A stretch of 64,000 nt of DNA from Gordonia spumicola. GTDB taxonomy: Bacteria > Actinomycetota > Actinomycetes > Mycobacteriales > Mycobacteriaceae. Below are positions 19,527-29,562 of the stretch, in pieces. The stretch covers positions 620,001 to 684,000 of the forward strand of contig NZ_BJOV01000002.1 in the NCBI RefSeq assembly GCF_009932475.1, written 5' to 3'. Numbering within the stretch: the stretch's first letter is position 1; each line of letters opens with the position of its first letter. The notes below the pieces were generated by a model. That model worked only from the letters and a program-made list of their open reading frames with translations, did not search any database and was not told the origin of the DNA. Made by a program: the position numbers and the translations under genes.

Positions 19527-20777
19527 TCATCGGACCGGGTCGAACGGAGCCAGCTCGGACGGTGTCCGGCCGGTCACGATCGCCTCGGCCAGGAGCCGCC
19601 CGGTCGCCGGGCCGAGCGTGATGCCCCACATGCCGTGACCGCCCGCCACGTGCACGCGCGGAGCGAAGGTCGTACCGATGACGGGCAGGCCATCGGGCGT
19701 GCAGGGGCGTGATCCGACCCATTCGTCCTTGCGGTCGTCCAGGTCGACGCCGCGCAGCAGCGGACGGGCGGCGTCGACGATCGCCGCGACACGACGCTCG
19801 TCGAGCGCCGCGTCGGGATCGCGGAACTCCATCATTCCGGCCACCCGCAGACGGTCGCCGAGCGGAGTGCACGCCACCCGTTGTGCCGGGAAGTACACGG
19901 GACTGTCCGGGAGATCGTCGATCGGCACGCTGAAGCTGTAGCCGCGGCCGGCCTGGACCGGGACGCGGACGCCGAACTCGCGTGCGTGACGGCTGATCCA
20001 GGCCCCGGTCGCCAGGACGACGTCATCGAACCGTTCCGTCCCGTCGGTGCCGGTCACGACGACGCCGTCCGCGTCCGGCGCGACGTCGTCGACCCTGACC
20101 CCCTCACGGATCCGTCCGCCGCGCTCACGGAACGACGCGGCGAGGCTGTCGACGAACGCGCCGGGATCGATGAACCGCTGGCCCTCCAGGCGGATCGCGC
20201 ACCGCACCTCGTCCGACAGCGCGGGCGAGATCTGACGGGCCCGGTCGCCGTCTATCAGCTCGAAGCCGATGTCCTGGCCCGCTGCCTCGATGTGACGCAG
20301 TTCCTCGAGCAGCACCTCCCTGTCGGTCTCCGTGCGGTACGCGGCCAGGAAGTCGTCCGCCGCCCGCGTCGTGACGCGCACACCGCCGTCGGCGAGGGCG
20401 TCGAATGCGGGCAGCGCGGTCCGGTTCATCGGGACCAGCGCGTCCATCGCCTTGTTCCATCGGGACGCCGTGCTGTGCCGGGCGAACGATGCGAGGAAGC
20501 GGATGAGGCGGGGATTGGCCGTCGGCGGCACGTACACCGGCGACGACGGGCTGAGCACCGCGCGCAGTCCGTACTTGAGGACGGCGGGTTCGGGCAGCGG
20601 GGTGCTGATGCCGGGGGTGAGCCAGCCCGCGTTGCCCCACGACGAGCCCGCGGCGACGTCCTTGCGTTCGAGCACCGTCACGTCCACCCCGCGCTCCTGG
20701 AGGAACCAGGCAGTGGAGAGTCCGACCATGCCCGCACCGACGACGGCGATCCGTCGCGTCCGACCTGTGGTGTTCAT
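19527..20777 (-). CDS. FAD-dependent D-amino-acid dehydrogenase (DadA-like)
   Basis: 416 residues. N-terminal FAD dinucleotide fold (RRIAVVGAGMVGLSTAWFLQERG, then VLERKDVAAGSSWGNAG) and a C-terminal DAO domain ending GHGMWGITLGPATGRLLAE. The SSWGNAGWL segment is typical of DadA. Oxidatively deaminates D-amino acids and feeds electrons to the membrane; other glycine-oxidase-type substrates cannot be excluded. Divergent from a PucR-type regulator with 112 bp between starts, so that regulator likely controls it. Confidence 0.85.
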   Translation of the reverse strand: MNTTGRTRRIAVVGAGMVGLSTAWFLQERGVDVTVLERKDVAAGSSWGNAGWLTPGISTPLPEPAVLKYGLRAVLSPSSPVYVPPTANPRLIRFLASFARHSTASRWNKAMDALVPMNRTALPAFDALADGGVRVTTRAADDFLAAYRTETDREVLLEELRHIEAAGQDIGFELIDGDRARQISPALSDEVRCAIRLEGQRFIDPGAFVDSLAASFRERGGRIREGVRVDDVAPDADGVVVTGTDGTERFDDVVLATGAWISRHAREFGVRVPVQAGRGYSFSVPIDDLPDSPVYFPAQRVACTPLGDRLRVAGMMEFRDPDAALDERRVAAIVDAARPLLRGVDLDDRKDEWVGSRPCTPDGLPVIGTTFAPRVHVAGGHGMWGITLGPATGRLLAEAIVTGRTPSELAPFDPVR

Positions 20778-20889
20778 TGCGGGAGTCCTTTCGTCGCGGC
20801 CCGTGCCATCACAGTGTCCGATCGAACGTGAGTGAAGTCACGATGCCGATCGCACAATCAGCTACCGTCGCAAGTGTGGTGAGAGCACA

Positions 20890-22398
20890 GTGATCGATCT
20901 CGACACGCTCACCGACTCGCTCGGCGAGAGCCTCGTCCGACGGGTCGTACGCAGCGGCAGACCCGCGGTGTCCGACGTCCTGCTCGCCGACGGCGACGCC
21001 CCGGCGCAGCACGCGGGAGCCCTGCTCCTGGGAAACGGGGTCCGCGACGAGCACTCCGCCCTGCTCGTGCTCGAATCGGCGCGGGCCACGGGCGCCTGCG
21101 CGGTGGTACTGCGCGCGCCGTTCGCCGAGGCGATCGCGGACACGGCGACCCAGCGGGATGTGACGGTGCTCGAGCTGCAGCCGATGGTGTCGTGGACGCA
21201 CTTCGTGTGGCTGGTGCGGAGCATCCTCGACCAGTCGGCCGGATCGTCGGACGCGATCGCCCATCACCCGGTCGACTACGGCGAGCTGTTCGAGTTCGCC
21301 GACGCCGCCGCGGCGATCGTGTCGGCGCCCGTCACGATCGAGGACGCGTTCTCCCGCGTGCTGGCGTACTCCGCCCTGCAGGACACCGCCGATCCGGTGC
21401 GGATCTCGACGATCGTCGGACGGCGCGTCCCCGAGCCCGTGGTGAGACACTTCCGCTCACGCGGGGTGTTCCGGAAGCTGATGGCCGCGACCGAGCCGTT
21501 CCGAGTGGCCGCGGGCGACGACGTCCTCGAACGCCTCGTCGTCCCGGTCCGGGCGGGTCGCGAGTTCCTCGGCTCGGTCTGGGTGGTCGACCCCGGTGTG
21601 CTCTCCGACGACCAGCTGGCCGAGTTGGTCCGCACGGCGTCGGTCATCGCCCTGCACCTGCTCCGGCTCCGTGCGGTGTTCGGCGCCGCCCGCCGGGTGA
21701 CCATCGAACGACTCCGGTCGGTGCTGATCACCGGTGACGAGACGGCCGACCGACTCCCAGCCGGGCCGTGGCGGGTGGTCGCGCTCGGCAATGCGTCCAC
21801 CGACACCGACTTCCGGCTGGAACTGTGGGAGCTGACGTTGCGTCGCCTCGGCTGGTCGCAGCCGTTGCTGACCGACGTCGACGGCGTCCCCGTGACCCTC
21901 GCCTCCGCCGTCGGACGTCTGCCCGGCAGCTGGCTGTGGCTGTGCGAGGCGGCCGCATCGCTGGCGGACCAGATGGACGCGCTGCTCGCCGCCGGCCGAC
22001 AGGCGTCCACCGCGGCCGACCTTCCGCGCTCGCGGGCCGACGCGCTCGACGTCCTCGCGCTGGCCCGGGCCGGATCGGTTCGCACGCCCGTGACCTCGGA
22101 CGACGTGTGGCACGAACTGGTAATCGCGCGTGCCGTGGCGTCGATGAGCGGAGCCTCGCCCGGACCGATCGACGCGCTCCGAGCGCACGACGTCGACCAT
22201 TCCAGCGACTACGTCGGGACGCTGCGCGAGATCCTCGCGTACCCGGCCGAGCCGACGCGCGCCGCGGCTCGCCTCGGAATCCACCCCAACACGCTGCGCA
22301 ACCGTCGGGCGGCGATCGTCGCGCTCCTCGACGTCGACCTCGACGATCCGCGGATCCGTTTGGCGTTGGCGTTGGCTGTCGAGTCGCTCAGCGCTTGA
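20890..22398 (+). CDS. PucR/CdaR-type transcriptional regulator
   Basis: 502 residues from GTG. N-terminal PucR-type sensory region, a middle GAF-like portion, and the C-terminal PucR helix-turn-helix signature (EILAYPAEPTRAAARLGIHPNTLRNRRAAIVALL) at about 455-490. Such proteins activate purine or amino-acid catabolic genes next door. The divergent dadA-like gene is the obvious target. Its end overlaps the convergent lipase gene end by 11 bp. Confidence 0.88.
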   Translation: MIDLDTLTDSLGESLVRRVVRSGRPAVSDVLLADGDAPAQHAGALLLGNGVRDEHSALLVLESARATGACAVVLRAPFAEAIADTATQRDVTVLELQPMVSWTHFVWLVRSILDQSAGSSDAIAHHPVDYGELFEFADAAAAIVSAPVTIEDAFSRVLAYSALQDTADPVRISTIVGRRVPEPVVRHFRSRGVFRKLMAATEPFRVAAGDDVLERLVVPVRAGREFLGSVWVVDPGVLSDDQLAELVRTASVIALHLLRLRAVFGAARRVTIERLRSVLITGDETADRLPAGPWRVVALGNASTDTDFRLELWELTLRRLGWSQPLLTDVDGVPVTLASAVGRLPGSWLWLCEAAASLADQMDALLAAGRQASTAADLPRSRADALDVLALARAGSVRTPVTSDDVWHELVIARAVASMSGASPGPIDALRAHDVDHSSDYVGTLREILAYPAEPTRAAARLGIHPNTLRNRRAAIVALLDVDLDDPRIRLALALAVESLSA

Positions 22399-23512
22399 GC
22401 CGCGTCGCGAAGAAGCGGTCGAACGCCGCCCACTGAGCGGCGTCGAGCTGGGTGTGCGAGCCGTTCCCCACCGATGTCGAGAAGTTCACGCGGTTCGCGG
22501 CGAACTGTGCGACGAGCGACGCGTGCAGCGGCGACGGGACGGTGGTGTCGAGGGTGTTGAGGATCAGCAGGATCGGGGCGTCGTATCCGTTGACGGCGAC
22601 GGCCATGTACCGATTCAGCGCCGCCGTCATCGCGGGCGTGCCGAGCGGCCGCGACAGCAGTCGCCCGAAGGCGAGGCCCTTCGGCAGGATCGGGCTGCGG
22701 CACGTCACACCGACCTGGTCCACGAGGCGGCGCCCGTACGGGGTGAGGTACGAGTCGACGTTCACGCTCGGATCGGCCTGCCGCAGACCCGCGAGGATCC
22801 CGAGCAGGAAGCCGTACGAGTCGTCGAGCGGCGACGGTACCGGCGGGATGTACGGGCCGAGCAGCGGCATGATCTTCTCGACGTCCGACTCCGGGTCGAC
22901 GGCGACGGTCCCGCGGAAGTCGGACCGAGGACCGTACGTGCGTTGACGATGCGCGGTCGCGAGTGCGGCCTGACCACCCTGCGAACCCCCGGCGACTCCC
23001 CAGCGGTTCGCGAGTCTGGGCTCGATCGAGCGGGATGCGTTGAGCAGATCTATCGTGGCCGACGCCTCGCTGCGGTTGTCGAGGTAGGGGTGGACGCCGA
23101 CGTCCATCGGCCCGAGTCCCACGTAGTCGGACGCGACGACGGCATATCCGCGGTCGATCAGGCGCGACACGAACTTGTCCGGTGACGCGTCGGCGAAGCT
23201 CTGCCCTCCGCAGCCCGGACCGTATCCCGAGGTTCCGTGGGTGTACGCGACCACCGGCCAGCCGCCTGCCGGGGCGGTGCCGGACGGAAGCATCAGGGCG
23301 CCCGACGCCTGGACCGGTCGGCCTCGGGAGTCCTGCGTCCAGTACGTGACCGCGCGTCCGCCATCAGCCAGATCACGCCAGCCTGCCGGACGCTGCGTCA
23401 CCGAGATCACCGTCCCCGGCGCGTTCCCGGCCGCCCGCGCGGGCGAGATCGGGATTAGACCTGCGATGACCGTCGCGATCACCACGAGAAGGAGGCAGAG
23501 TCGTCGTGTCAT
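22388..23512 (-). CDS. Secreted LIP-type lipase/esterase
   Basis: 374 residues from ATG 23512 (MTRRLCLLL); a frame 17 codons longer lacks support. Signal peptide cut near PARA|AG. Alpha/beta hydrolase of the secretory lipase (LIP) family: THGTSGYGPGCG, nucleophile elbow GGSQGG, an acid in LNTLDTTVPSP and a His in NGSHTQLDAAQW near the end. Likely hydrolyses short to medium acyl esters outside the cell. A cutinase-type gene lies divergently upstream. Confidence 0.88.
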   Translation of the reverse strand: MTRRLCLLLVVIATVIAGLIPISPARAAGNAPGTVISVTQRPAGWRDLADGGRAVTYWTQDSRGRPVQASGALMLPSGTAPAGGWPVVAYTHGTSGYGPGCGGQSFADASPDKFVSRLIDRGYAVVASDYVGLGPMDVGVHPYLDNRSEASATIDLLNASRSIEPRLANRWGVAGGSQGGQAALATAHRQRTYGPRSDFRGTVAVDPESDVEKIMPLLGPYIPPVPSPLDDSYGFLLGILAGLRQADPSVNVDSYLTPYGRRLVDQVGVTCRSPILPKGLAFGRLLSRPLGTPAMTAALNRYMAVAVNGYDAPILLILNTLDTTVPSPLHASLVAQFAANRVNFSTSVGNGSHTQLDAAQWAAFDRFFATRLKR

Positions 23513-23685
23513 ACGATCGGACGCTACTCGTGTTCCACGTGGAACACGTCCCATTCCAGACATGTCCCGCGTCGCACGACGAGACGTCGGACAGTTCGTG
23601 CACCGCGGGCCGCGCGACGCTCCACGTCATGCGACCGGACCAACCGACGAGCTTTTGTCGGCCCCTCCATTTATGATCTTCAGTC

Positions 23686-24390
23686 ATGACCAAACGCCTG
23701 CTCATCGTCCTGGCTGCCGCGCTGGCTATCGCCGGGCTCACCGTCCCGCTCGGCAGCGGCACGGCCACCGCCGCGGACTGTGCCGACGTCCAACTCGTCT
23801 TCGCCCGGGGCACCCAGGAAGCGGACGCCCCCGTCGGGACCACCGGCCTGGCCCTGTACCGCTCGCTGCAGAACCGCTTCCCCGGCAAGGACGTGCGCGT
23901 GGCCCCCGTGCGGTACCAGGCCAGCGGAGCCTTCGCCGAAGGCGTCGACTTCTTGAAGACCGTCGCCGAAGGGGTGCGCGACGCTCAGGGTCAGATGCGG
24001 TGGCTCGCGTCGAACTGCCCGTCCACCAGGATCGTGCTCGGCGGCTACTCGCAGGGCGCTGCCGTCGTCACCTACGCGGTCAGCGATCAGCTGAGCAGCG
24101 TCGCCCCGGTCGTGCGCGAGGTGCCCGCTCCCCTGCCCGGCTCGGTGTCGCGCCACGTCGCCGGGGTCATCCTGTTCGGCGCACCGGCCGACCGCTGGTT
24201 CTACGAGGCCCACGTCCCGCCGATGCGCGTGGGCGCCCGGTACCGTGCGCTCCTCCGCGACTACTGCATCCCCGGAGACAACATCTGCGACGGCGGACCG
24301 ATCAGCCAGCCCAACACCGTCCACGGTCAGTACTCGGTCAACGGCATGACCGACAACGCGGCGAACTTCGTCGCCCGCCGCGTGCACTGA
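23686..24390 (+). CDS. Secreted cutinase-family esterase
   Basis: 234 residues with a signal peptide (cut near TATA|ADC). Cutinase fold motifs: QLVFARGTQE, nucleophile GGYSQGAAV, GVILFGAPA, catalytic Asp in GDNICDGG and His in VHGQYSV. Four cysteines suit the two conserved disulfides. Cutinase-like proteins of mycolata act on lipid esters and mycolate-containing glycolipids. Followed by a strong terminator. Confidence 0.93.
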   Translation: MTKRLLIVLAAALAIAGLTVPLGSGTATAADCADVQLVFARGTQEADAPVGTTGLALYRSLQNRFPGKDVRVAPVRYQASGAFAEGVDFLKTVAEGVRDAQGQMRWLASNCPSTRIVLGGYSQGAAVVTYAVSDQLSSVAPVVREVPAPLPGSVSRHVAGVILFGAPADRWFYEAHVPPMRVGARYRALLRDYCIPGDNICDGGPISQPNTVHGQYSVNGMTDNAANFVARRVH

Positions 24391-24410
24391 CGTAGACCCG
24401 CAGCAGACGT

Positions 24411-24446
24411 CGAACGCCGCACATCCCTCGGGATGTGCGGCGTTCG
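24411..24446 (+). terminator. Rho-independent terminator of the cutinase gene
   Basis: A perfect 16-bp stem (24411-24426 with 24431-24446) with loop CTCG, followed by GTGGTTTTCG. It starts 21 bp after the stop codon. Confidence 0.85.
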
Positions 24447-24671
24447 TGGTTTTCGCCTCCCGGCCCGAGCCGGAGGCCGATGCCTTTCCCACATGAGTGG
24501 AGGCATCCGAAAGTCCTGAGCCCCAACGCCTTCCGGGCTGCATGTGCCTCGTCCACGCGGACCGTCTGACGAATCGATCGGCGACAGCCCTTGTGATCAG
24601 GCTCTCACTGGGCCTACTCTTGCAATCTCAGTCATACGACTGACTTTGATTTGATCCAAGGAGGTCCGCCG

Positions 24672-26135
24672 ATGACGGACACAGTGCTCCACACCGACTC
24701 GACCACGGACGCGGCGACCGGGAGCGGTCGCCTGCAGGGCGACCTCGGCGTCTTCCACATAGCCGCGATGGTCATCGCGACCGCGTCGCCGCTCGGCGTG
24801 ATGGGAGGCGCCGCGGCGTTCGCGATGGCGGGCGGCAACGGTTACGGCGTCGCGGGCACGTACCTGATGATGACGATCCTGATGCTCGGGTTCGCGTACT
24901 GCCTCGGCGTCATGTCGCCGTCGGTCCGCAATGCGGGTGCGTTCTTCTCGTTCGTCGGCAAGGGCTTCGGCCCGATGGCCGGTGTGGCGACGGCCGCGCT
25001 CGCGTGGCTCGTGTACTACGCCGTCATGTTCATGGTCTACGCGTACCTCGGCGTGCAGGTGAACGGCGTCGTCGTCACCCTCGGCGGACCGGACGTCGAC
25101 TGGTGGGTGTACGCCCTCGCCTCAATGGCGATCGTCGGCACGCTCGGCTACCGGCGGATCGATCTGACCACGAAGGTCCTGTCGGTGACGCTCACCGTCG
25201 AGGTGGCGTTGATCCTGATCGTGAACACTGCCGTCGTGGTCCACGGCGGCGCATCGGGTCTGCACTTCGAGGGCTTCACACCGTCGTCGATGTTCCCCGA
25301 CGGTTCGGGTTTCGCGGTCGCGGCGATGTTCTGCGCGATGAGCTTCATCGGCTTCGAGGCGACCACCGTGTTCCGCGACGAGGCCCGCGACCCCGACCGC
25401 ACGGTCCCCCGCGCGACGTACATCGCCGTCGTGTTCATCGGCCTGCTGTACGCGGGGTCGGCCTGGGCGCAGTCGATGGGCTACACGCCGGACGGACTCG
25501 CCGAAGCCGGGTCACAGGGATCCGCGGTCCTGCTCGGCAATGCGGCGACCTACGTCGCACAGACCCTGGCCGACGTCATCCAGGTGCTGTTGGTATCGGC
25601 GCTGTTCGCCACCGCGCTGTCGTTCCACAACGTCCTGGCGCGCTACATGCACACTCTGGGACGCGCGGGGCTCCTGCCCACGCGCATGTCGGCCGTGCAC
25701 CCGCGCCATCAGGCGCCGTCGTTCTCGTCGCTCGTGATGTCGATCGTCTCCGTCGCCACCCTCGCGGTCGCGTTGATCGCCGGGCTCGATCCGATCATCG
25801 ACATCGTGAACTGGGCCAACGGCGTGTCGGCGCTCGGATTCTTCGTCCTGCTCACGGTGACGACGGCGGCCGTGGTGGCATTCCTCGTTCGACGTCGCGC
25901 CGCACGGCCCCTCGCCTACGTGACGGCCGTCGGCGCGACCCTCGCCTTCGCGGCGCTCACGTGGGTCGCCGTCGTCAATTTCGGCACGCTGGCGGGCGGC
26001 GACACCGCGCTGGCCGTCGTACTCATCGGGACGATTCCAGCGCTCGCCCTCGCCGCCCTCGCCAGGGCCGTCGTCCTGCGGCGGACCTCGCCGTCCCGCT
26101 GGCAGTCGCTGCGCGAACTGATCAGCTCCCACTGA
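24672..26135 (+). CDS. APC superfamily amino-acid permease
   Basis: 487 residues; ATG 24672 has a full AAGGAGGT ribosome site 7 bp upstream. Twelve membrane helices; the first carries the APC motif ASPLGVMGGAAAFAMAGGNG and the middle FIGFEATTVFRDEARDPDRTVPRAT (conserved GFE...ARDP...R signature). Imports or exchanges an amino acid or amine with protons; the substrate cannot be read from sequence. It ends at a perfect hairpin shared with the convergent YhgE gene. Confidence 0.9.
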   Translation: MTDTVLHTDSTTDAATGSGRLQGDLGVFHIAAMVIATASPLGVMGGAAAFAMAGGNGYGVAGTYLMMTILMLGFAYCLGVMSPSVRNAGAFFSFVGKGFGPMAGVATAALAWLVYYAVMFMVYAYLGVQVNGVVVTLGGPDVDWWVYALASMAIVGTLGYRRIDLTTKVLSVTLTVEVALILIVNTAVVVHGGASGLHFEGFTPSSMFPDGSGFAVAAMFCAMSFIGFEATTVFRDEARDPDRTVPRATYIAVVFIGLLYAGSAWAQSMGYTPDGLAEAGSQGSAVLLGNAATYVAQTLADVIQVLLVSALFATALSFHNVLARYMHTLGRAGLLPTRMSAVHPRHQAPSFSSLVMSIVSVATLAVALIAGLDPIIDIVNWANGVSALGFFVLLTVTTAAVVAFLVRRRAARPLAYVTAVGATLAFAALTWVAVVNFGTLAGGDTALAVVLIGTIPALALAALARAVVLRRTSPSRWQSLRELISSH

Positions 26136-26150
26136 CCGCAGACGCCGCCC

Positions 26151-26193
26151 GTGCCGTAGATCGTGACCACCATGTGGTCACGATCTACGGCAC
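26151..26193. terminator. Bidirectional terminator between convergent genes
   Basis: A perfect 20-bp stem (26151-26170 with 26174-26193) with a 3-base loop, placed 15 bp after the permease stop and 18 bp before the end of the convergent YhgE gene. There is no clear T-run on either side, but the position fits two-way termination. Confidence 0.75.
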
Positions 26194-26211
26194 AGTCGGT
26201 GCTGAGGCGGC

Positions 26212-28089
26212 CTATCCCGGAGAGACGGCCTCCCCCGACGATCGAAACGCATCGCTCGTCGGGCGCACGGCGATCAGCGCCGCCACGACGAGGAGCGCGG
26301 TGACCGCCGTGATAGCGGCAAGCGACGAGCCGACACCGTTCACCCCGTTGAAGGCCGCGATGAGCCCGTCGCGGACGTACGTCATCGGCGAGATCGGGTT
26401 CAGCAGACGGAACGGCGCCGGAACGGTCTCGATCATCCACACGCCGCCGAACGAGAACAGCTGCACCATGATCGCCGCCGCCGAGGCGACCGCTCCCGCG
26501 ACGTAGCCCGCGACGGCGAAGAGCACGCCGACCACCACCGAGTTCATCACCGTCGCCGCCGCGACGATCAGCATGACGGCCGCGGGCGATTCCGGGGACG
26601 GCGCGGGCGACACGAGAGTCCACACGGCAGTTCCGATCGCCGCCACCACCGCGAGGCTGATCAGCGCGGACGCGAACAGCCGTCGAAGCCAGGCCCGGAC
26701 GCCGACCGAACGAGTGTCCGCGACGGTCGCTCGCAGTGGACGAAGGCAGAGGGACACGATCAACGGGACCAGGGCGCTGAGGACCGTCAAGAGCAGCGGA
26801 ACTGATCCTGGTCCGAACCCGTGGGCGGGTTCCGGGTTCGTCTTGGTACTCGCGACGGGCGTGCTGAGCAGCGACGCGAGACTCTGCTGACGTACCGAAT
26901 CCCCCAAGTCGGGCAGCGATCGCGACCCGTCCCGCAGGCCGGAAGCGAGTCGCCCGGCACCGTCGTCCAACCGCGCAGCCCCGTCGTGGAGTTTCACAGC
27001 ACCGGCGGCCGCCGTGTCCACGCCTTCGGCGAGCTCCGTCAGTCCAGAGCCGAGGCGGGTGACGCCGTCGTCGAGCCGTGCGGAACCGGCGACGAGTTCG
27101 TCTACCCCCGACCGATAGTCGGCGTCGGAAGACGTCAGCTGGCGAGCGAGTTCGCGACTGCCCGGCGCGAGCGCACCGATGCCGGCGACGAGATCCTCGA
27201 GCCGCTTGACGGCGGCACGGTCGGACGGTCCGACGATCCGTTCGAGAGAACCGAGCAACCGAGTGAGTTCGGCGGTGCTCAACGGACCGGTGAGCTGTTC
27301 CAGACCGTCGGCAAGTCGGGTCGCGCCGTCGCCCAACGTCTGTGTTCCCGACTGCAGTGATGCGAGGCCGTCGGCGAGTCGGGCTGTGCCGTCGGCGAGT
27401 CGCCTGCCTCCGGCGGCGGCCGTGTGGGCGCCCGGTGCGAGCTTGTCGGTCAAACCTTTCGCCAACGATCGAGTCCCGTCGGCCAGAGCACTGGTTCCGG
27501 TGTGGAGCTCGGTGGAGCCGTCCGCGGCCTTCTCGATTCCGCCGCCGAGCGTCGCGAGTCCCTTCACCGTGGTTCCGACCGTCGACGCGGAGATGCTCTT
27601 CACCGCCGCAGCGGTGATCGACGCCATCGCGCGGCCGCCGATGCTCGACGCGAGGAGCGTGTTCCTGTCGTTGTAGACGACGTCGATCAGAGCCGGCGCC
27701 GTCGCGGTGTCGCCGATCGAGGCCAGCGTGGCACTGAAGTCGGAGGGGATGGTGATCGCGAAGTAGTAGTCGCCTTCGGCGAGTCCTCGCATCGCGTCGG
27801 CTCTCGACACCTCCTCGAACTTCATCGCATGGGACTTCACGAGAGTCTCGGCGAGTCGACCGCCCGCGTCGAGGACGGTGCCCGCGTGATGTACGGCGTG
27901 GTCCTCGTTCACGAGTGCCACGGGCATCTCGTCCAGGGTGTCGGTCGGGTCCCACGCGACCCACATGAACAGGGCGGACAGCGCCAGCGGGGTGACGACG
28001 AGAAGGGCGAGAATCAGTCGCGGCAGCCGACGGGAATGCCACGACGTCGAGTCGCGACGGCCGGTCGAGGTAGCGGTGGTGTCAGACAT
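26212..28089 (-). CDS. YhgE/Pip-type membrane protein (ABC-2 permease-like)
   Basis: 625 residues. One N-terminal helix, a YhgE/Pip N-domain (MPVALVNEDHAVHHAGTVLDAG), a long region of heptad-like repeats ending in ADG/LADG (about 155-390), then five or six membrane helices with NPISPMTYVRDGL as in ABC-2 exporters. Related proteins are the phage-infection protein Pip and ESX-associated YueB/EsaA. It follows the CapA gene by 54 bp on the same strand, so the two probably act together at the envelope. Confidence 0.82.
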   Translation of the reverse strand: MSDTTATSTGRRDSTSWHSRRLPRLILALLVVTPLALSALFMWVAWDPTDTLDEMPVALVNEDHAVHHAGTVLDAGGRLAETLVKSHAMKFEEVSRADAMRGLAEGDYYFAITIPSDFSATLASIGDTATAPALIDVVYNDRNTLLASSIGGRAMASITAAAVKSISASTVGTTVKGLATLGGGIEKAADGSTELHTGTSALADGTRSLAKGLTDKLAPGAHTAAAGGRRLADGTARLADGLASLQSGTQTLGDGATRLADGLEQLTGPLSTAELTRLLGSLERIVGPSDRAAVKRLEDLVAGIGALAPGSRELARQLTSSDADYRSGVDELVAGSARLDDGVTRLGSGLTELAEGVDTAAAGAVKLHDGAARLDDGAGRLASGLRDGSRSLPDLGDSVRQQSLASLLSTPVASTKTNPEPAHGFGPGSVPLLLTVLSALVPLIVSLCLRPLRATVADTRSVGVRAWLRRLFASALISLAVVAAIGTAVWTLVSPAPSPESPAAVMLIVAAATVMNSVVVGVLFAVAGYVAGAVASAAAIMVQLFSFGGVWMIETVPAPFRLLNPISPMTYVRDGLIAAFNGVNGVGSSLAAITAVTALLVVAALIAVRPTSDAFRSSGEAVSPG

Positions 28090-28143
28090 GGATGTGTGGT
28101 CTCTCGGATCGGAGATGGAATGGAGGCACCGGTCGTCCGGCGG

Positions 28144-29439
28144 TCACGGCAGCAGGGACGAGGTGAGATCGGCGAGCCTGCGCACCTCGGCGAGGTCGGC
28201 GCTGTCGAGGTCGCCCTGCTGCTCATGACGCCGTAGGAACGCGGACAGGTCGTGAATCCGGAAGTCCGTGCACGTGCCGTCCCGGTCGAACCTCGCGCGC
28301 CGCAGAATCGGAAGGCATGAGACGTCGGCTATCACCGTGGTCTCCCGTCCCGCGACGGTCCCCTTGTGCAGCGAGAACCTCACGAGATTGCCGACCTTCG
28401 AGTTCGGCACGGCGTCCAGATACGACGCCAGGTCGCCGTGCGCGTAGACGATCAGCGCGTCCCGCTCCACGCCCGAACCGTCGACGTACGAATGCCTCTC
28501 GATCGGCTGGACGACGTGCGGGTGGTTTCCGAGGATCACGTCCACGCCGAGCTCCGCGATGCGGTGCGCGTTCGTGATCACCGTTCGGACCGGGTACGAC
28601 TCGAACTCGAGACTCCAGTGCAGACATGCGACGACGACGTCCGCGCGCAGGTCGTCCCTGGCGATCTGCACGTGACGTTCGATCATCGAGAGGTCGACGT
28701 CCGGCATGTTCAGCCGCAGGTAGTTGACGAGGTGCTCCTCGCCCGCCGGCACCTGTCGCCCGTTGACGGAGAACGTGTACGAGACGAATGCGACTCGCAC
28801 GCCCTCGACGTCGACCACCGGGATCGCGTCGCGTTCGGCGTATGTGCGGGCGGTTCCGACATGACCGACTCCCATCTCGTCGAGGACGTCGAGCGTCTCG
28901 CGGACGCCGTCCGGCCCCTGATCGAGGGCGTGATTGTTCGCCGTCGAGAAGAAGCCGAACCGGTCGCCGCCCGCGAAGATCTCCAGGACCTCACGGGAGC
29001 TGTTGAGGGGCGGCGCGGACAGGATGCTCTTGGGTGGCGCCCCGACCGGACGCGACGGCGCCACCGGCGTCTCCAAGTTCGCGACGGCCAGATCGGCGCC
29101 GAACAGGAAGTCGCCGACCTCGTCCCAGATGTGGGCCGTCGTGTCGGGACGGAGGTGTTCGGAGGTCAGGATGTCGCCCGCGGACGAGAGTCTGGCCGTG
29201 GCGACCGGGACGAAACCCGCGGGCCGCCCGAATGAGAGGTCCTGTGCGGCGAAATGTTCCTCGATCCCCTTACCCGGCTCGGCATGTTCCACGGCGCCGA
29301 CGAAGAACTTGTGGGCCCACCACAGTTTCTCGCCGAGACCCATGGTTCCGGCGTTGCCCTCGACGGACCGTGACGCGTCGGTGCGCCCGGCGAACAGGCG
29401 GTACAGGGCACTCATGGGCTGAATGGGGTCGATCGTCAT
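28144..29439 (-). CDS. CapA-family protein (poly-gamma-glutamate/capsule synthesis type)
   Basis: 431 residues from ATG 29439, which has GAGGA upstream; a frame 24 codons longer would run across the operator. The CapA metallophosphatase-like domain shows ATARLSSAGDILTSEHL, FSTANNHALDQGPDGVRETLD, CLHWSLEFE and GNHPHVVQPIE. Unlike typical CapA it has no obvious signal or anchor. CapA proteins help export or ligate polyglutamate capsule; the actual substrate here is unknown. Operon with YhgE, divergent from a TetR gene. Confidence 0.85.
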   Translation of the reverse strand: MTIDPIQPMSALYRLFAGRTDASRSVEGNAGTMGLGEKLWWAHKFFVGAVEHAEPGKGIEEHFAAQDLSFGRPAGFVPVATARLSSAGDILTSEHLRPDTTAHIWDEVGDFLFGADLAVANLETPVAPSRPVGAPPKSILSAPPLNSSREVLEIFAGGDRFGFFSTANNHALDQGPDGVRETLDVLDEMGVGHVGTARTYAERDAIPVVDVEGVRVAFVSYTFSVNGRQVPAGEEHLVNYLRLNMPDVDLSMIERHVQIARDDLRADVVVACLHWSLEFESYPVRTVITNAHRIAELGVDVILGNHPHVVQPIERHSYVDGSGVERDALIVYAHGDLASYLDAVPNSKVGNLVRFSLHKGTVAGRETTVIADVSCLPILRRARFDRDGTCTDFRIHDLSAFLRRHEQQGDLDSADLAEVRRLADLTSSLLP

Positions 29440-29461
29440 GCCGGTCTCCTCGTGGCAACAA

Positions 29462-29481
29462 AGTGGCACATGTGTGACACT
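29462..29481. promoter_or_regulatory. Palindromic operator candidate for the TetR protein
   Basis: A 20-bp palindrome (AGTGGCACAT/GTGTGACACT, 8 of 10 positions matching) 22 bp upstream of the capA ATG and within the 123-bp gap to the divergent tetR. Its position suits repression of both genes. Confidence 0.55.
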
Positions 29482-29562
29482 GTTGGGAAGTGTGACGAGC
29501 AGCGCACGCATCGGTCAATCAATCGGCCGGAAGTGCTACACGACGACGGAGAGTGGGACACC

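Noticed and set aside
25916..28042. 708-codon minus-strand frame beside the YhgE gene
   Set aside because: Out-of-frame shadow of YhgE and antisense of the permease, crossing the shared terminator; composition almost only R, G, H, T, P.
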